From an uncultured Lachnospiraceae bacterium (GTDB lineage Bacteria > Bacillota > Clostridia > Lachnospirales > Lachnospiraceae): a stretch of DNA of 37,280 nt. The stretch covers positions 22,980 to 60,259 of the forward strand of contig CAJUBP010000027.1 of NCBI GenBank assembly GCA_910584585.1, given 5' to 3'. The position numbers and the translations under genes are program-made. Each line of letters opens with the position of its first letter. Position 1 is the first letter of the stretch. This document shows positions 9,015 through 15,807 of the stretch, in pieces. Under the pieces are notes generated by a model. That model ran no database searches, was not told the DNA's origin, and was given only the letters and a program-made list of their open reading frames with translations.

Positions 9015-9194
9015 CTCAGATAGAATGAATTTCTGGCGCGTTCTGCCTTACAGCCCTGTCTCAGAAAGAATGAATTTCTGGCGCGTTCCTCCTTACAGTT
9101 CTGTCTCAGAAAGAATGGATTTCTGGCGCGTTCCTCCTTGCAGCTCTATCTCAGAAGAAATGGATTTCGGCCACATTCCGCCTCCTTGTCAGAT
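9015..9194. repeat. Four tandem 45-bp units 3' of the aminopeptidase gene
   Basis: Units start at 9015, 9060, 9105 and 9150 with an exact 45-base period. The second and third are nearly identical and the fourth is diverged. Each of the first three contains CAGAAA/TTTCTG (or a variant) around a 7-base loop, a small hairpin in either strand. The array occupies the space between the aminopeptidase stop (9189) and its terminator (8950-8971), so it would be transcribed as a 3' untranslated tail. The rest of the gap 8812-9188 holds only the terminator and the polA promoter region. No CRISPR-like unique spacers are present. Confidence 0.9.
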
Positions 9195-10979
9195 GGCTCT
9201 GGTGTAAATTTTCAGCCATTCCTGTTCTTCCTCTGTCAGAAATGGCGCAATCTTTTCATAAACCATCGCATGGTAATCATTTAATAATTTCCGCTCAGAA
9301 GCCGTCATTTCCTCCGGAAGAATCGCGTCCAAATCAATGGGAGCGTAAGTCACAGTTTCAAATTCCATAAACTGTCCGTATTCATTTTTCTCAGCTTTCC
9401 TGCAGATCAGCTCATTTTCTGTCCGGATGCCGTATTTTCCTTCCAGATAAACTCCCGGCTCATCCGTGGTAACCATGCCTTCTTCCAGCACGCAGCTGTC
9501 TCCCCGTTCCGGCACGATTTTCCAGCGGAATCCGTTGGGCCCTTCATGGACATTCAGCAGATAGCCGATGCCATGGCCTGTTCCACACTTGTAATCCAGC
9601 CCCAGATTCCACAGGGGACCTCTGGAGAGAATATCCAGATTCAGCCCCCTGCAGCCATACAGGAACTTTGCCGCGGCAAGATTCAGATTGGAACGGCAGA
9701 CCGTGGTAAAATGGAACTTCTCCTCCTGCGTCAAAGTTCCCAGCGCCATCGTTCTGGTAATATCCGTGCTCCCGTCCAGATAATGCCCGCCGGAATCCAC
9801 CAGCAAAAATCCCTCCGGTTTCAGTTCCGCATCCGTCTCCGGCGTAGCCGTATAATGCATCATGGCCGCATTTGCCCCATAGGCGCTGATGGTGTCAAAG
9901 CTTAAATCCACAAACAGTTCCTGCTCTTTTCTTCTCTCTTCCAGATAATCTGAAGCAGAAATCTCTGTGATCTTCTCTTTTCCGATATTCGTCTTTAACC
10001 AGTACATAAATTTGGTAAAAGCCACTCCGTCTTTTACATGGGCATTGCGGATATTCGAAAGCTCTGTTTCGTTTTTCACTGCTTTCATCAGTTCGGTGGG
10101 ATTGGCGTCCTGCACTACTTTTACTTTATCATTCAGATTATGGAAAATACGGTAATTTACAATATTTTTATCCAGCAAAACAGTTTCATCTACCGGAATC
10201 TGCCTGGCATAGGCGTAAATCTCTTCGTACGGTTTCAGTATAATCTGGTTGTCCCTGCAGTAAACGTGAAGTTTTTCATCCAGAACTTCCTCGTGGATAA
10301 ACCAGTAACATTCTTTTTCCGTCACCGCCGCAAAAGACAGCACCACCGGCACATGGGAGATATCGCCGCCCCGGATATTAAAGAGCCAGGCAATATCATA
10401 AAGAGAAGTCAGGATGTGGACGCCGGCTTCTTTTTCCGCCATTTTCTCCCGCACCCGCTTCAATTTGTCCGCCGCAGATTCTCCTGCGTAGGTCTCTTCC
10501 AGCACAAACACCGGATTCTTGGGAAACTCCGGCCGTTCAGTCCAGATGATCCCCACCAGATCTTCCGATACGCAGACGCTTCCCTGCTTGTCTTTGGCTG
10601 CTTTCTCATAATCTTCTCCGTCTTTGGCATTGATCACCCGGCCGTCAAAGCCCAGGCAGCCATGCTCGGGAAGATTCTTCTCCACATATTCTTTCACAGT
10701 GGGAACCCCTTCTTCCCCCATCCGGTACAAGGTCACCGGCGTTCCCGCCAGCTGGCCCTCTGCCTGAATAAAATATCTTCCGTCTGTCCAGAGTCCTGCC
10801 TCCGTCTCCGTAATCACAGCGGTTCCAGCGGATCCGGTAAATCCTGTGATATATTTTCTGGCTTTAAAATAATCTCCCACATATTCCGATTCATGAAAAT
10901 CAGAGGTGGGCACAATATACATATCGATCTTTCTCTTTCGCATCTCTGCTCTGAGCGCTTCTATTCTCTCTGCTGTCAC
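9189..10979 (-). CDS. Xaa-Pro aminopeptidase (aminopeptidase P, M24)
   Basis: This 596-residue metallopeptidase of family M24B removes N-terminal residues before proline. It has two creatinase-type N-terminal domains and a C-terminal pita-bread catalytic domain. Metal-ligand motifs are visible: LLVDSGGHYLDGSTDITRT (two Asp), GTGHGIG (His), TTDEPGVY and RTENE (two Glu). Length and the opening TAERIEALR fit the eukaryote-like long aminopeptidase P form. The frame is open to an ATG at 11045, but a promoter (11017-11045) lies within that extension. The GTG at 10979 has AGGAAG 7 bases upstream, so I use GTG. It is a monocistronic cytoplasmic enzyme followed by the 45-bp repeats and a terminator. 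Confidence 0.94.
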   Translation of the reverse strand: MTAERIEALRAEMRKRKIDMYIVPTSDFHESEYVGDYFKARKYITGFTGSAGTAVITETEAGLWTDGRYFIQAEGQLAGTPVTLYRMGEEGVPTVKEYVEKNLPEHGCLGFDGRVINAKDGEDYEKAAKDKQGSVCVSEDLVGIIWTERPEFPKNPVFVLEETYAGESAADKLKRVREKMAEKEAGVHILTSLYDIAWLFNIRGGDISHVPVVLSFAAVTEKECYWFIHEEVLDEKLHVYCRDNQIILKPYEEIYAYARQIPVDETVLLDKNIVNYRIFHNLNDKVKVVQDANPTELMKAVKNETELSNIRNAHVKDGVAFTKFMYWLKTNIGKEKITEISASDYLEERRKEQELFVDLSFDTISAYGANAAMMHYTATPETDAELKPEGFLLVDSGGHYLDGSTDITRTMALGTLTQEEKFHFTTVCRSNLNLAAAKFLYGCRGLNLDILSRGPLWNLGLDYKCGTGHGIGYLLNVHEGPNGFRWKIVPERGDSCVLEEGMVTTDEPGVYLEGKYGIRTENELICRKAEKNEYGQFMEFETVTYAPIDLDAILPEEMTASERKLLNDYHAMVYEKIAPFLTEEEQEWLKIYTRAI

Positions 10980-11016
10980 TTCTGTTCTTCCTTTCCTGTA
11001 ATTTTTCACCGCTCTT

Positions 11017-11045
11017 ATTCTACCACGTTCCTGAAATTCATTCAA
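11017..11045 (-). promoter_or_regulatory. Promoter of the Xaa-Pro aminopeptidase
   Basis: On the minus strand TTGAAT lies 17 bases before TAGAAT, with TGG before the -10. Transcription would start near 11010, about 30 bases before the GTG start. This rules out the longer reading frame and lies back to back with the rightward tRNA promoter. Confidence 0.7.
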
Positions 11046-11068
11046 TGCAGAAACATTGAAAAAAATGC

Positions 11069-11097
11069 TTGCTTTTTTTTCCTATCTATGGTAATAT
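11069..11097 (+). promoter_or_regulatory. Promoter of tRNA-Leu
   Basis: TTGCTT (11069-11074), a 17-base spacer and TAATAT (11092-11097) on the plus strand end 24 bases before the tRNA. The 15 bases at 11084-11098 reappear inverted in the promoter of the MarR gene (13044-13058). Confidence 0.75.
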
Positions 11098-11121
11098 ACA
11101 TTTTGTTCGGGTGAACAATAT

Positions 11122-11204
11122 GCCGGCGTGTCGGAATGGCAGACGAGGCAGACTCAAAATCTGTTGTGGGCAACCACGTGCGGGTTCAAGTCCCGCTGCC
11201 GGCA
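11122..11204 (+). tRNA. tRNA-Leu (anticodon CAA)
   Basis: This 83-base class II tRNA has acceptor stem GCCGGCG pairing with TGCCGGC, discriminator A and a D-arm. The anticodon loop is CTCAAAA with CAA at 11155-11157. A long variable arm (TGTGGGCAACCACG) and a T-arm with GGTTCAAGTCC follow. It decodes UUG. The 3' CCA is not encoded. It is the only confident plus-strand gene in the window. The sequence beyond its 3' end looks acquired, as is common beside tRNA genes, but I found no repeat of the tRNA 3' end that would mark an attachment site. Confidence 0.96.
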
Positions 11205-11434
11205 GTTCCTTTAGAGGCTGAATTTCTTGGAAAATAAGGGGTTCGGCATTTTTTATGCCTCAAATTGTTTGAGAACTCTATTTCACCGCCTGCATAATCT
11301 CCTGTTGATGTTTGAAATCACATTACTGAAACGATCTAATGTCTCAGAATGTCCATCCTGAAACTTTTGAACGGATCATTACGAATGAATCCCCAATGCT
11401 TTTAAGCATTTGATACCGCCAAATCCCAAGCCGT
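11205..11434. other. Intergenic tract with three short palindromes
   Basis: Between the tRNA and the reductase stop are GGCAT-TTTTT-ATGCC (11245-11259), CTCAAA-TTG-TTTGAG (11259-11273) and AATGCTTTTAAGCATT (11395-11410). The last lies about 25 bases after the reductase stop and could slow transcription, but it lacks a T-run. No convincing gene is present. Confidence 0.5.
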
Positions 11435-12559
11435 TTAGGATATGCTTCCCTCAAATCTTTCTGCTACTTGTTTCAGCCACTCCCTGACAGGGAGATGCTG
11501 GGGACACATTTTTTCACATTGACCGCAATCGACGCAAGCGCTTGCTTTTCCGAACTGCTCCGCAAAATGTCCGTACAGCATGGTCTGTGCTGTCCATGCC
11601 TTTGTTTCAAGTTCCTGCATATCCGCGTTATAGAGAGAAAAATATTTTGGAATGGCAATGTTCATAGGGCAGTTATTGGTACAGTAGGAGCAGCCGGTGC
11701 AGGGGATTGTGACGCTCCTATTGATAATTTCTGCGGCTTTCTGTACTAACGTAAATTCGGATTCTGTGAACGGATTGAAGTTTTCCATGTAGGAAAGATT
11801 GTCCCTAAGCTGCTCCATGTCGCTCATGCCGCTAAGTACCAGCATTACATTATCATGGCTTGCCGCAAAGCGGATCGCCCATGAAGCCACTGACATATCC
11901 GGGGCGGCTTCTTTCAACAGGCTTTCCGCGTCTGCGGGAACCTTTGCAAGCGTCCCTCCCTTGACAGGCTCCATAACAATGACGGGCTTCCCATGCCGCT
12001 TTGCCGTTTCATAGCATTTGCGCGATTGAATGATCTCATTTTCCCAGTCCAGATAGTTAAGCTGTAACTGGACAAAATCAACTTCTGTGTGTTCTGTCAA
12101 AATCTGCTCCAGTATATCGGCTGTATCATGGAAAGAAAATCCGATATGCTTCACAAACCCGGCGGCTTTCTTTTCTGCAAGGAACTCAAAAACGTGGGTT
12201 TTCTCTGCCGTTTCCCGTCGTTCCCCCGCCATATCGTGAACAAGGTAGTAGTCAAAATAATCTACACCACAACGTTCACGTTGCGTCTGAAAGTATTCCT
12301 CAAGTTCCTGTTCCTTGCAAATGAGAACAAGCGGCATTTTATCCGCAAGGAAGAATGAGGAACGGGGATAGCGGCTGACAAGGCACTCTTTTACAGCGGC
12401 TTCTGACTGCCCGTTATGGTAAAACCATGCCGTATCAAAATACTGAAAGCCCTTGCTCAAATAAAGGTCAACCATACTGCATAATGCTTCTTTGTCTATG
12501 CGGTCAAATTCACCGTTTTGTAACGGCAGACGCATAAGACCAAATCCTAATTTCTTCAT
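11435..12559 (-). CDS. Aldo/keto reductase with C-terminal 4Fe-4S ferredoxin domain
   Basis: This 374-residue oxidoreductase has an aldo/keto reductase TIM barrel in residues 1-270, with a catalytic-tetrad-like D42, Y47, K74 and H108. A bacterial ferredoxin module follows: CTGCSYCTNNCP (Cys 287, 290, 293, 297) and CVDCGQCEKMCP (Cys 342, 345, 348, 352). Two 4Fe-4S clusters are therefore expected, and electrons may pass between NAD(P)H and ferredoxin-like carriers. The substrate is unknown. Its ATG overlaps the TGA of the MarR-family gene (ATGA), so the pair is one operon probably controlled by that regulator. Such MarR-AKR pairs are common stress or detoxification modules in clostridia; that role is inference. 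Confidence 0.93.
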   Translation of the reverse strand: MKKLGFGLMRLPLQNGEFDRIDKEALCSMVDLYLSKGFQYFDTAWFYHNGQSEAAVKECLVSRYPRSSFFLADKMPLVLICKEQELEEYFQTQRERCGVDYFDYYLVHDMAGERRETAEKTHVFEFLAEKKAAGFVKHIGFSFHDTADILEQILTEHTEVDFVQLQLNYLDWENEIIQSRKCYETAKRHGKPVIVMEPVKGGTLAKVPADAESLLKEAAPDMSVASWAIRFAASHDNVMLVLSGMSDMEQLRDNLSYMENFNPFTESEFTLVQKAAEIINRSVTIPCTGCSYCTNNCPMNIAIPKYFSLYNADMQELETKAWTAQTMLYGHFAEQFGKASACVDCGQCEKMCPQHLPVREWLKQVAERFEGSIS

Positions 12560-13023
12560 CTGTCTTTTCCTCCATTCTGAACCTGCATTGCGTTGTTTAG
12601 TTTACTGATACACGTATCGGTGTATTTCTCCCAAAGGTCTGTCATAATCTGCTGTTCCTGCTCTGACAGGGACGCAAAAGTTTCCAACTCTGCGCGCTCA
12701 ATCGCCGGAATGACTGCGCTTTGAAATTCCCGTCCCTTTTTCGTCATCATAATGGAACGGGAACGCTTATCCCGCGGATTAGGGGCTAATGTGATATATC
12801 CCTTTTTTTCAAAGGAGAGGATTACTTTGTTAACTGTCTGCTTTGGAAAATACAGGGTATCGCATAATTCTTTCTGTGTCGTCCCGTCATCTATCAACTG
12901 CAAGATAAACATGGAGATATAGGTTAAGTCCTGTTTCTTTGCAAATTCCTCATACACATGATTCAGCCTTTGCCATGCAAGGTAAAATCGTTTTAGGTTT
13001 TTCGGTCTGTCAAGCTCTTTCAT
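12556..13023 (-). CDS. MarR-family transcriptional regulator
   Basis: This 155-residue winged-helix protein has helix-turn-helix DGTTQKELCDTLYFPKQTVNKVILSFEKKGYI and wing NPRDKRSRSIMMTKKG, the MarR hallmark. It probably binds as a dimer to its own promoter and responds to a small molecule or oxidant. It is translationally coupled to the aldo/keto reductase through an ATGA overlap. The promoter at 13045-13073 contains CTAT-N6-ATAG over the -10, a possible operator. The start has AAGGGG about 9 bases upstream. Confidence 0.92.
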   Translation of the reverse strand: MKELDRPKNLKRFYLAWQRLNHVYEEFAKKQDLTYISMFILQLIDDGTTQKELCDTLYFPKQTVNKVILSFEKKGYITLAPNPRDKRSRSIMMTKKGREFQSAVIPAIERAELETFASLSEQEQQIMTDLWEKYTDTCISKLNNAMQVQNGGKDR

Positions 13024-13044
13024 ATTTTAGTCCCCTTTTAGACT

Positions 13045-13073
13045 ATATTACCATAGATTTTTATAAAATGCAA
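13045..13073 (-). promoter_or_regulatory. Promoter of the marR-reductase operon
   Basis: On the minus strand TTGCAT, a 17-base spacer and TAATAT sit about 20 bases before the MarR start. The -10 region forms an imperfect inverted repeat (CTATGGTAATATAG), so autorepression is plausible. Confidence 0.75.
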
Positions 13074-13146
13074 GGCAGACCGAATATGCCTTTTTGAAAA
13101 AAACGGCAGCTTGTTACTTTTCACGGGGCGGGGAAATAGAACACAA

Positions 13147-13176
13147 TAATAAGGGGCTTCTGCGGGCCCCTCTTTA
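13147..13176 (-). terminator. Probable terminator between the ABC-F gene and marR
   Basis: A GC-rich stem AGGGGC-N8-GCCCCT is flanked by A-rich and T-rich bases on both sides, so it may work in both directions. On the minus strand it is followed by TATTATTGTG, a poor T-tract, which makes it moderate evidence only. Confidence 0.45.
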
Positions 13177-13304
13177 TCACTATCATGATGTCAATAGAAT
13201 AGTGGTAAATATTTTCAAAAATTACCACTGCGGCAAACAAGGTGTCTCCCGTTTTGGTAACGCTGTTTTCCCCAGCTTGTGGGGGAAAGATATTTTAGGA
13301 CATT

Positions 13305-13537
13305 TCACAGGAAGTTGCGATTATGCAGCTCTGTGTGATCGTGATATAACCACTCGTAATTTTTGTACGATTGGTTTAAATAGTGACGTTTCCAAATCGG
13401 GAGATGCTTATAATCAACTGTTTTGTAATTACTTTCTTGCCGTAAACGTTATCTTCCCTGTTGTATATGCGTTTTGCCATTTTATAAGCTGACAATTCAT
13501 AACTATAACTGGTAATGTTCTCATTGAAATATGCCAT
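13305..13537 (-). pseudogene. Possible decayed coding sequence after the ABC-F gene
   Basis: A 53-codon minus-strand frame (13376-13537) begins 8 bases after the ABC-F stop and reads MAYFNENITSYSYELSAYKM onward. A second frame, offset by two bases, continues as VDYKHLPIWKRHYLNQSYKN and beyond to a stop at 13305. Both have protein-like composition, suggesting one gene broken by a frameshift, but I do not recognise the family. It could be chance. Confidence 0.25.
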
Positions 13538-13545
13538 GCCCCTCA

Positions 13546-15051
13546 TCAGTATGAGGTCACTTTTATCACCCTGTCAGCCACCATATCACGGAATGCCGCA
13601 TCATGCTCCACAAAGATCATGGCGGGACCGAATTCCTGAATCAACGCTTCGATCTGCATCCGGGAATAAATATCCACGAAATTCAGCGGTTCATCCCACA
13701 CATACAGATGGGCCCTCTCACAGAGGCTTCTGGCAAGCAATACTTTTTTCTTCTGGCCGCCGGAAAACTCCGACATATCCTTCTCAAACTGCACCCGTTC
13801 AAAATCCATTTTCCGCAGGACCGCTTTAAACAGGCTTTCCTCAATACCGGCTTCTTCGGCAAACTCCGACAGACTTCCTTTCAGATGGGAAGTGTCCTGA
13901 GGCACATAAGAAACCACAAGACCGGAGCCGACGGTTACTGTCCCGGTATGGCTTATTTGATGATTTTGACCGGAAACCTCTTCCATCAAAATTTTCAGCA
14001 GGCTGCTCTTGCCGCTGCCGTTTCCGCCCTCTAAGGCAATCCGCTCTCCCCGTCTTATCTCAAAGGACAGAGGGCTGCATATCTCCTTTTCTCCATAACG
14101 CACCGCAACCTCTGAAAAAGACGCCAGTCTGTCTGTATGATACGTCAAGGGTGAAAGCTTTAGGTTTTCCGCTGTCTCCATGTTTTTCAAAAGGCCTGAT
14201 TTCTCTTCTATGGCCTGATGCTGCCTGGCCTCAATGACTTTGGAGCGTTTCATCATTTTCGCTGATTTATGTCCGATAAATCCCCGATCGGGTCTTAACC
14301 CGGAGTTCCTGGTTCCTTTTTTGGATTTTTCCACTTGATCAGACCAGCCTCCGGCGCGCTTTGCGGACTTTTCCAGACGGCGGATATCCTTTTGCAGACG
14401 TTCCTTTTTCAGCCGTTCAAACTCCTGCTGCCGGTTGAAATTCTCCATCCAGGAGGAAAAATTTCCGCTTTGCACTTCTATGTCCGCCCGATTTAGGGAA
14501 AGGATATGATCCACGCAGCCGTCCAAGAAACGCCGATCGTGGGATACCAGAATAAATCCCTTTTTCTTTTTCAGATACGCCGCCGCCAGCTGTCTGCCCT
14601 CTATATCCAGATGATTGGTAGGCTCGTCAATCAACAGGAACTTCCCCTCTCTCAAAAAGCATGCCGCCAGCTGCGCCTTGGTCTGCTCTCCCTTGGACAG
14701 CGTCTGATAAGGCCGCCACAGCACATCCTCCGGCACAGAAAGATACGACAACTCCCTCAGCAATTCCCATTCCTGGGATTCGGGACAGATTTCCCGAAGG
14801 ATATCCCCGGTCCAGCGGTCTTCGTCTTTTATCTCTCTGGGAAAATAATCAAACTGCACTGAACTGGTGATTTTTCCGCTGTATTCGTACTTTCCCTGCA
14901 ATAAATTTAAAAACGTCGTTTTCCCTCTTCCATTTCTTCCCACGAAGCCCAGTTTCCAGTCTGTGTCAATCTGGAAGCTGACGTGTTCAAAGATGTTGTC
15001 ATAACTTGAAGGGTAAGAGAATGTGAGGTTTTCTATTTGAATTAATGACAT
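13546..15051 (-). CDS. ABC-F ribosomal protection protein, Lsa type
   Basis: This 501-residue protein has two ABC ATPase domains and no membrane segments, the ABC-F architecture. Walker A motifs are GRNGRGKTT (38-46) and GGNGSGKSS; signatures are LSKGEQ and FSGGQ; Walker B motifs are LLIDEPTNHLD and VWDEPLNFVD. The basic linker between the domains is the part that reaches into the ribosome in this family. The opening MSLIQIENLTFSYPSSYDNI and the overall character resemble Lsa proteins, which displace lincosamides, pleuromutilins and streptogramin A from the ribosome. The exact drug range cannot be read here. A leader peptide and terminator upstream (15157-15350) indicate antibiotic-induced attenuation. 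Its context beside debris and an Rpn fragment suggests transfer. Confidence 0.93.
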   Translation of the reverse strand: MSLIQIENLTFSYPSSYDNIFEHVSFQIDTDWKLGFVGRNGRGKTTFLNLLQGKYEYSGKITSSVQFDYFPREIKDEDRWTGDILREICPESQEWELLRELSYLSVPEDVLWRPYQTLSKGEQTKAQLAACFLREGKFLLIDEPTNHLDIEGRQLAAAYLKKKKGFILVSHDRRFLDGCVDHILSLNRADIEVQSGNFSSWMENFNRQQEFERLKKERLQKDIRRLEKSAKRAGGWSDQVEKSKKGTRNSGLRPDRGFIGHKSAKMMKRSKVIEARQHQAIEEKSGLLKNMETAENLKLSPLTYHTDRLASFSEVAVRYGEKEICSPLSFEIRRGERIALEGGNGSGKSSLLKILMEEVSGQNHQISHTGTVTVGSGLVVSYVPQDTSHLKGSLSEFAEEAGIEESLFKAVLRKMDFERVQFEKDMSEFSGGQKKKVLLARSLCERAHLYVWDEPLNFVDIYSRMQIEALIQEFGPAMIFVEHDAAFRDMVADRVIKVTSY

Positions 15052-15156
15052 AATTTTCCTTCTCCTTTCTCAGAGCAAATTTTTTCTGTTTGGACACGGG
15101 CAAAACTGGCGGATCAAAATGCGGGCCAGCATATGATCTGTGTGCCGCAGCCAACG

Positions 15157-15189
15157 AAAAAAGCTGCAGGAAAGTCAATTCCTGCAGCT
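15157..15189 (-). terminator. Attenuator terminator in the ABC-F leader
   Basis: On the minus strand AGCTGCAGGAA pairs perfectly with TTCCTGCAGCT (11 bp, 6-base loop) and is followed by TTTTTT. It lies about 105 bases before the ABC-F start and downstream of the leader peptide, so it should abort transcription unless an alternative fold forms. Confidence 0.85.
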
Positions 15190-15344
15190 CAATACGCATA
15201 AACATGCCGTCGCTTAAAATAAAAACGGCAATACGGGATAGAGTTTGAGAGACTTATCACTTTCCTGCAACAGGCGCAGCAAATTCACAGCCGGGAGCTG
15301 TCAAAGCGCTGGCGCGTATTCTGTTCTTATCTGCAAGAAACGTG
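15163..15344 (-). promoter_or_regulatory. Ribosome-mediated attenuator of the ABC-F gene
   Basis: Three segments can pair alternatively. Segment 1 is inside the leader ORF (15331-15344, CACGTTTCTTGCAG). Segment 2 is 15259-15271 (GTTGCAGGAAAGT). The terminator right arm with its loop edge is 15163-15175 (ACTTTCCTGCAGC). Segment 2 pairs with segment 1 in about 12 pairs with one bulge, or with the terminator right arm in 13 pairs including one G-U. A ribosome stalled on the leader would cover segment 1 and free segment 2 to oppose the terminator. The pairing is visible; the mechanism is inferred from other ABC-F genes. Confidence 0.7.
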
Positions 15345-15350
15345 AAACAT
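15327..15350 (-). CDS. Seven-residue leader peptide MFHVSCR
   Basis: A minimal ORF (ATG to TAA, peptide MFHVSCR) is preceded by AAAGGGGTGG, a strong ribosome site about 7 bases upstream. It lies between the ABC-F promoter and the attenuator terminator. Its size and place match leader peptides of inducible antibiotic-resistance genes, where a drug-stalled ribosome switches the RNA fold. Confidence 0.75.
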   Translation of the reverse strand: MFHVSCR

Positions 15351-15429
15351 CTCTCCACCCCTTTCTATTTATCTATTTGTCATCATAAATCAACTAAAGT
15401 TATGTGTCTTTCAGCAGATTACGACAGTC

Positions 15430-15458
15430 AGTGTATCACAAAAATTCCTGAAAATCAA
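15430..15458 (-). promoter_or_regulatory. Promoter of the ABC-F gene
   Basis: On the minus strand TTGATT, a 17-base spacer and TACACT with TGA before it (extended -10). The start site would be near 15423, giving a leader of about 370 bases. This explains the otherwise gene-free stretch 15052-15471. Confidence 0.75.
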
Positions 15459-15471
15459 GCACGAAAACAAT

Positions 15472-15654
15472 TTATATATTCTGCAGTTCTGCAAGCTGCT
15501 TTACTTCTTCCACCTTAAGCCCTGCATATTCCGCAATCTTTTCCACCGGCAGCTCTCCGTCTCTTATCATCCTGAGGGCTGTTTCTTTCTTCGTCTCCCT
15601 CTGCCCTGTATTCAAAATCCTCCGTGCTTCCGGATCTCCTAATGCGCCTTTCAT
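15472..15654 (-). CDS. Orphan C-terminal tail of an Rpn/PD-(D/E)XK transposase-like protein
   Basis: This 60-residue ORF (MKGALGDPEARRILNTGQRE onward) resembles the extreme C-terminus of Rpn-family (recombination-promoting nuclease, putative transposase) proteins. These end in a charged helix followed by an HTH-like segment; compare ALRMIRDGELPVEKIAEYAGLKVEEV. The nuclease domain is missing. It has an AGGAGG site 11 bases before the ATG and its own strong promoter (15763-15791), so it may be expressed and not dead. In E. coli, short C-terminal Rpn products are known to inhibit the full-length nuclease, so a stand-alone tail could act as an antitoxin. That is inference. It may also be a truncated remnant. 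Confidence 0.6.
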   Translation of the reverse strand: MKGALGDPEARRILNTGQRETKKETALRMIRDGELPVEKIAEYAGLKVEEVKQLAELQNI

Positions 15655-15762
15655 AACCTCACCTTACCTCCTGGATTCTTTACTCTTCCATCATTAATCT
15701 CTTATGTTCTGTAATTTCTGATCGGTACTAGAGCGTGTCTTAAAAGACAAATTTATGTTCTT

Positions 15763-15791
15763 ATTGTAACAAATAATTCCGGGAGTGTAAA
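15763..15791 (-). promoter_or_regulatory. Promoter upstream of the Rpn-tail ORF
   Basis: On the minus strand TTTACA, a 17-base spacer and TACAAT with TGT before it (extended -10). The leader would be about 100 bases. The palindrome GTCTTTTAAGAC lies in that leader. Confidence 0.65.
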
Positions 15792-15807
15792 GTACAATTT
15801 TCTCCCT

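Larger units (their letters stand above)
13074..13545. other. Hairpin-rich intergenic region, possible mobile-element debris
   Basis: About 470 bases between marR and the ABC-F gene hold no intact recognisable gene. Three inverted repeats follow one another: 13147-13176 (AGGGGC/GCCCCT, extended by A/T pairs), 13201-13229 (AGTGGTAA/TTACCACT) and 13266-13288 (TTTCCCCA/TGGGGGAAA). A 132-codon plus-strand open frame (13094-13492) lacks a good ribosome site and family resemblance, and I do not call it. Decayed minus-strand coding sequence may lie at 13305-13537. Confidence 0.55.

Noticed and set aside
9015..9194. CRISPR array
   Set aside because: The units abut with no variable spacers, and no cas genes are in the window. 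The same holds for the arrays at 1-190 and 17251-17388.
9025..9207. Plus-strand ORF encoding a 15-residue repeat peptide over the 45-bp array
   Set aside because: The frame stays open only because the period is a multiple of three. There is no ribosome site or promoter, and it runs into the 3' end of the aminopeptidase gene antisense.
10979..11045. ATG at 11045 as start of the Xaa-Pro aminopeptidase
   Set aside because: A -35/-10 pair lies exactly over 11017-11045, and a well-spaced ribosome site precedes the GTG at 10979.
11122..11204. tRNA-Leu as a proven attachment site
   Set aside because: I could not find a second copy of the tRNA 3' end or any integrase gene in the window, so integration here remains only a possibility.
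13094..13492. 132-codon plus-strand ORF between marR and the ABC-F gene
   Set aside because: It crosses three hairpins, has no Shine-Dalgarno sequence or recognisable domain, and overlaps the marR promoter side. More likely non-coding or decayed sequence.
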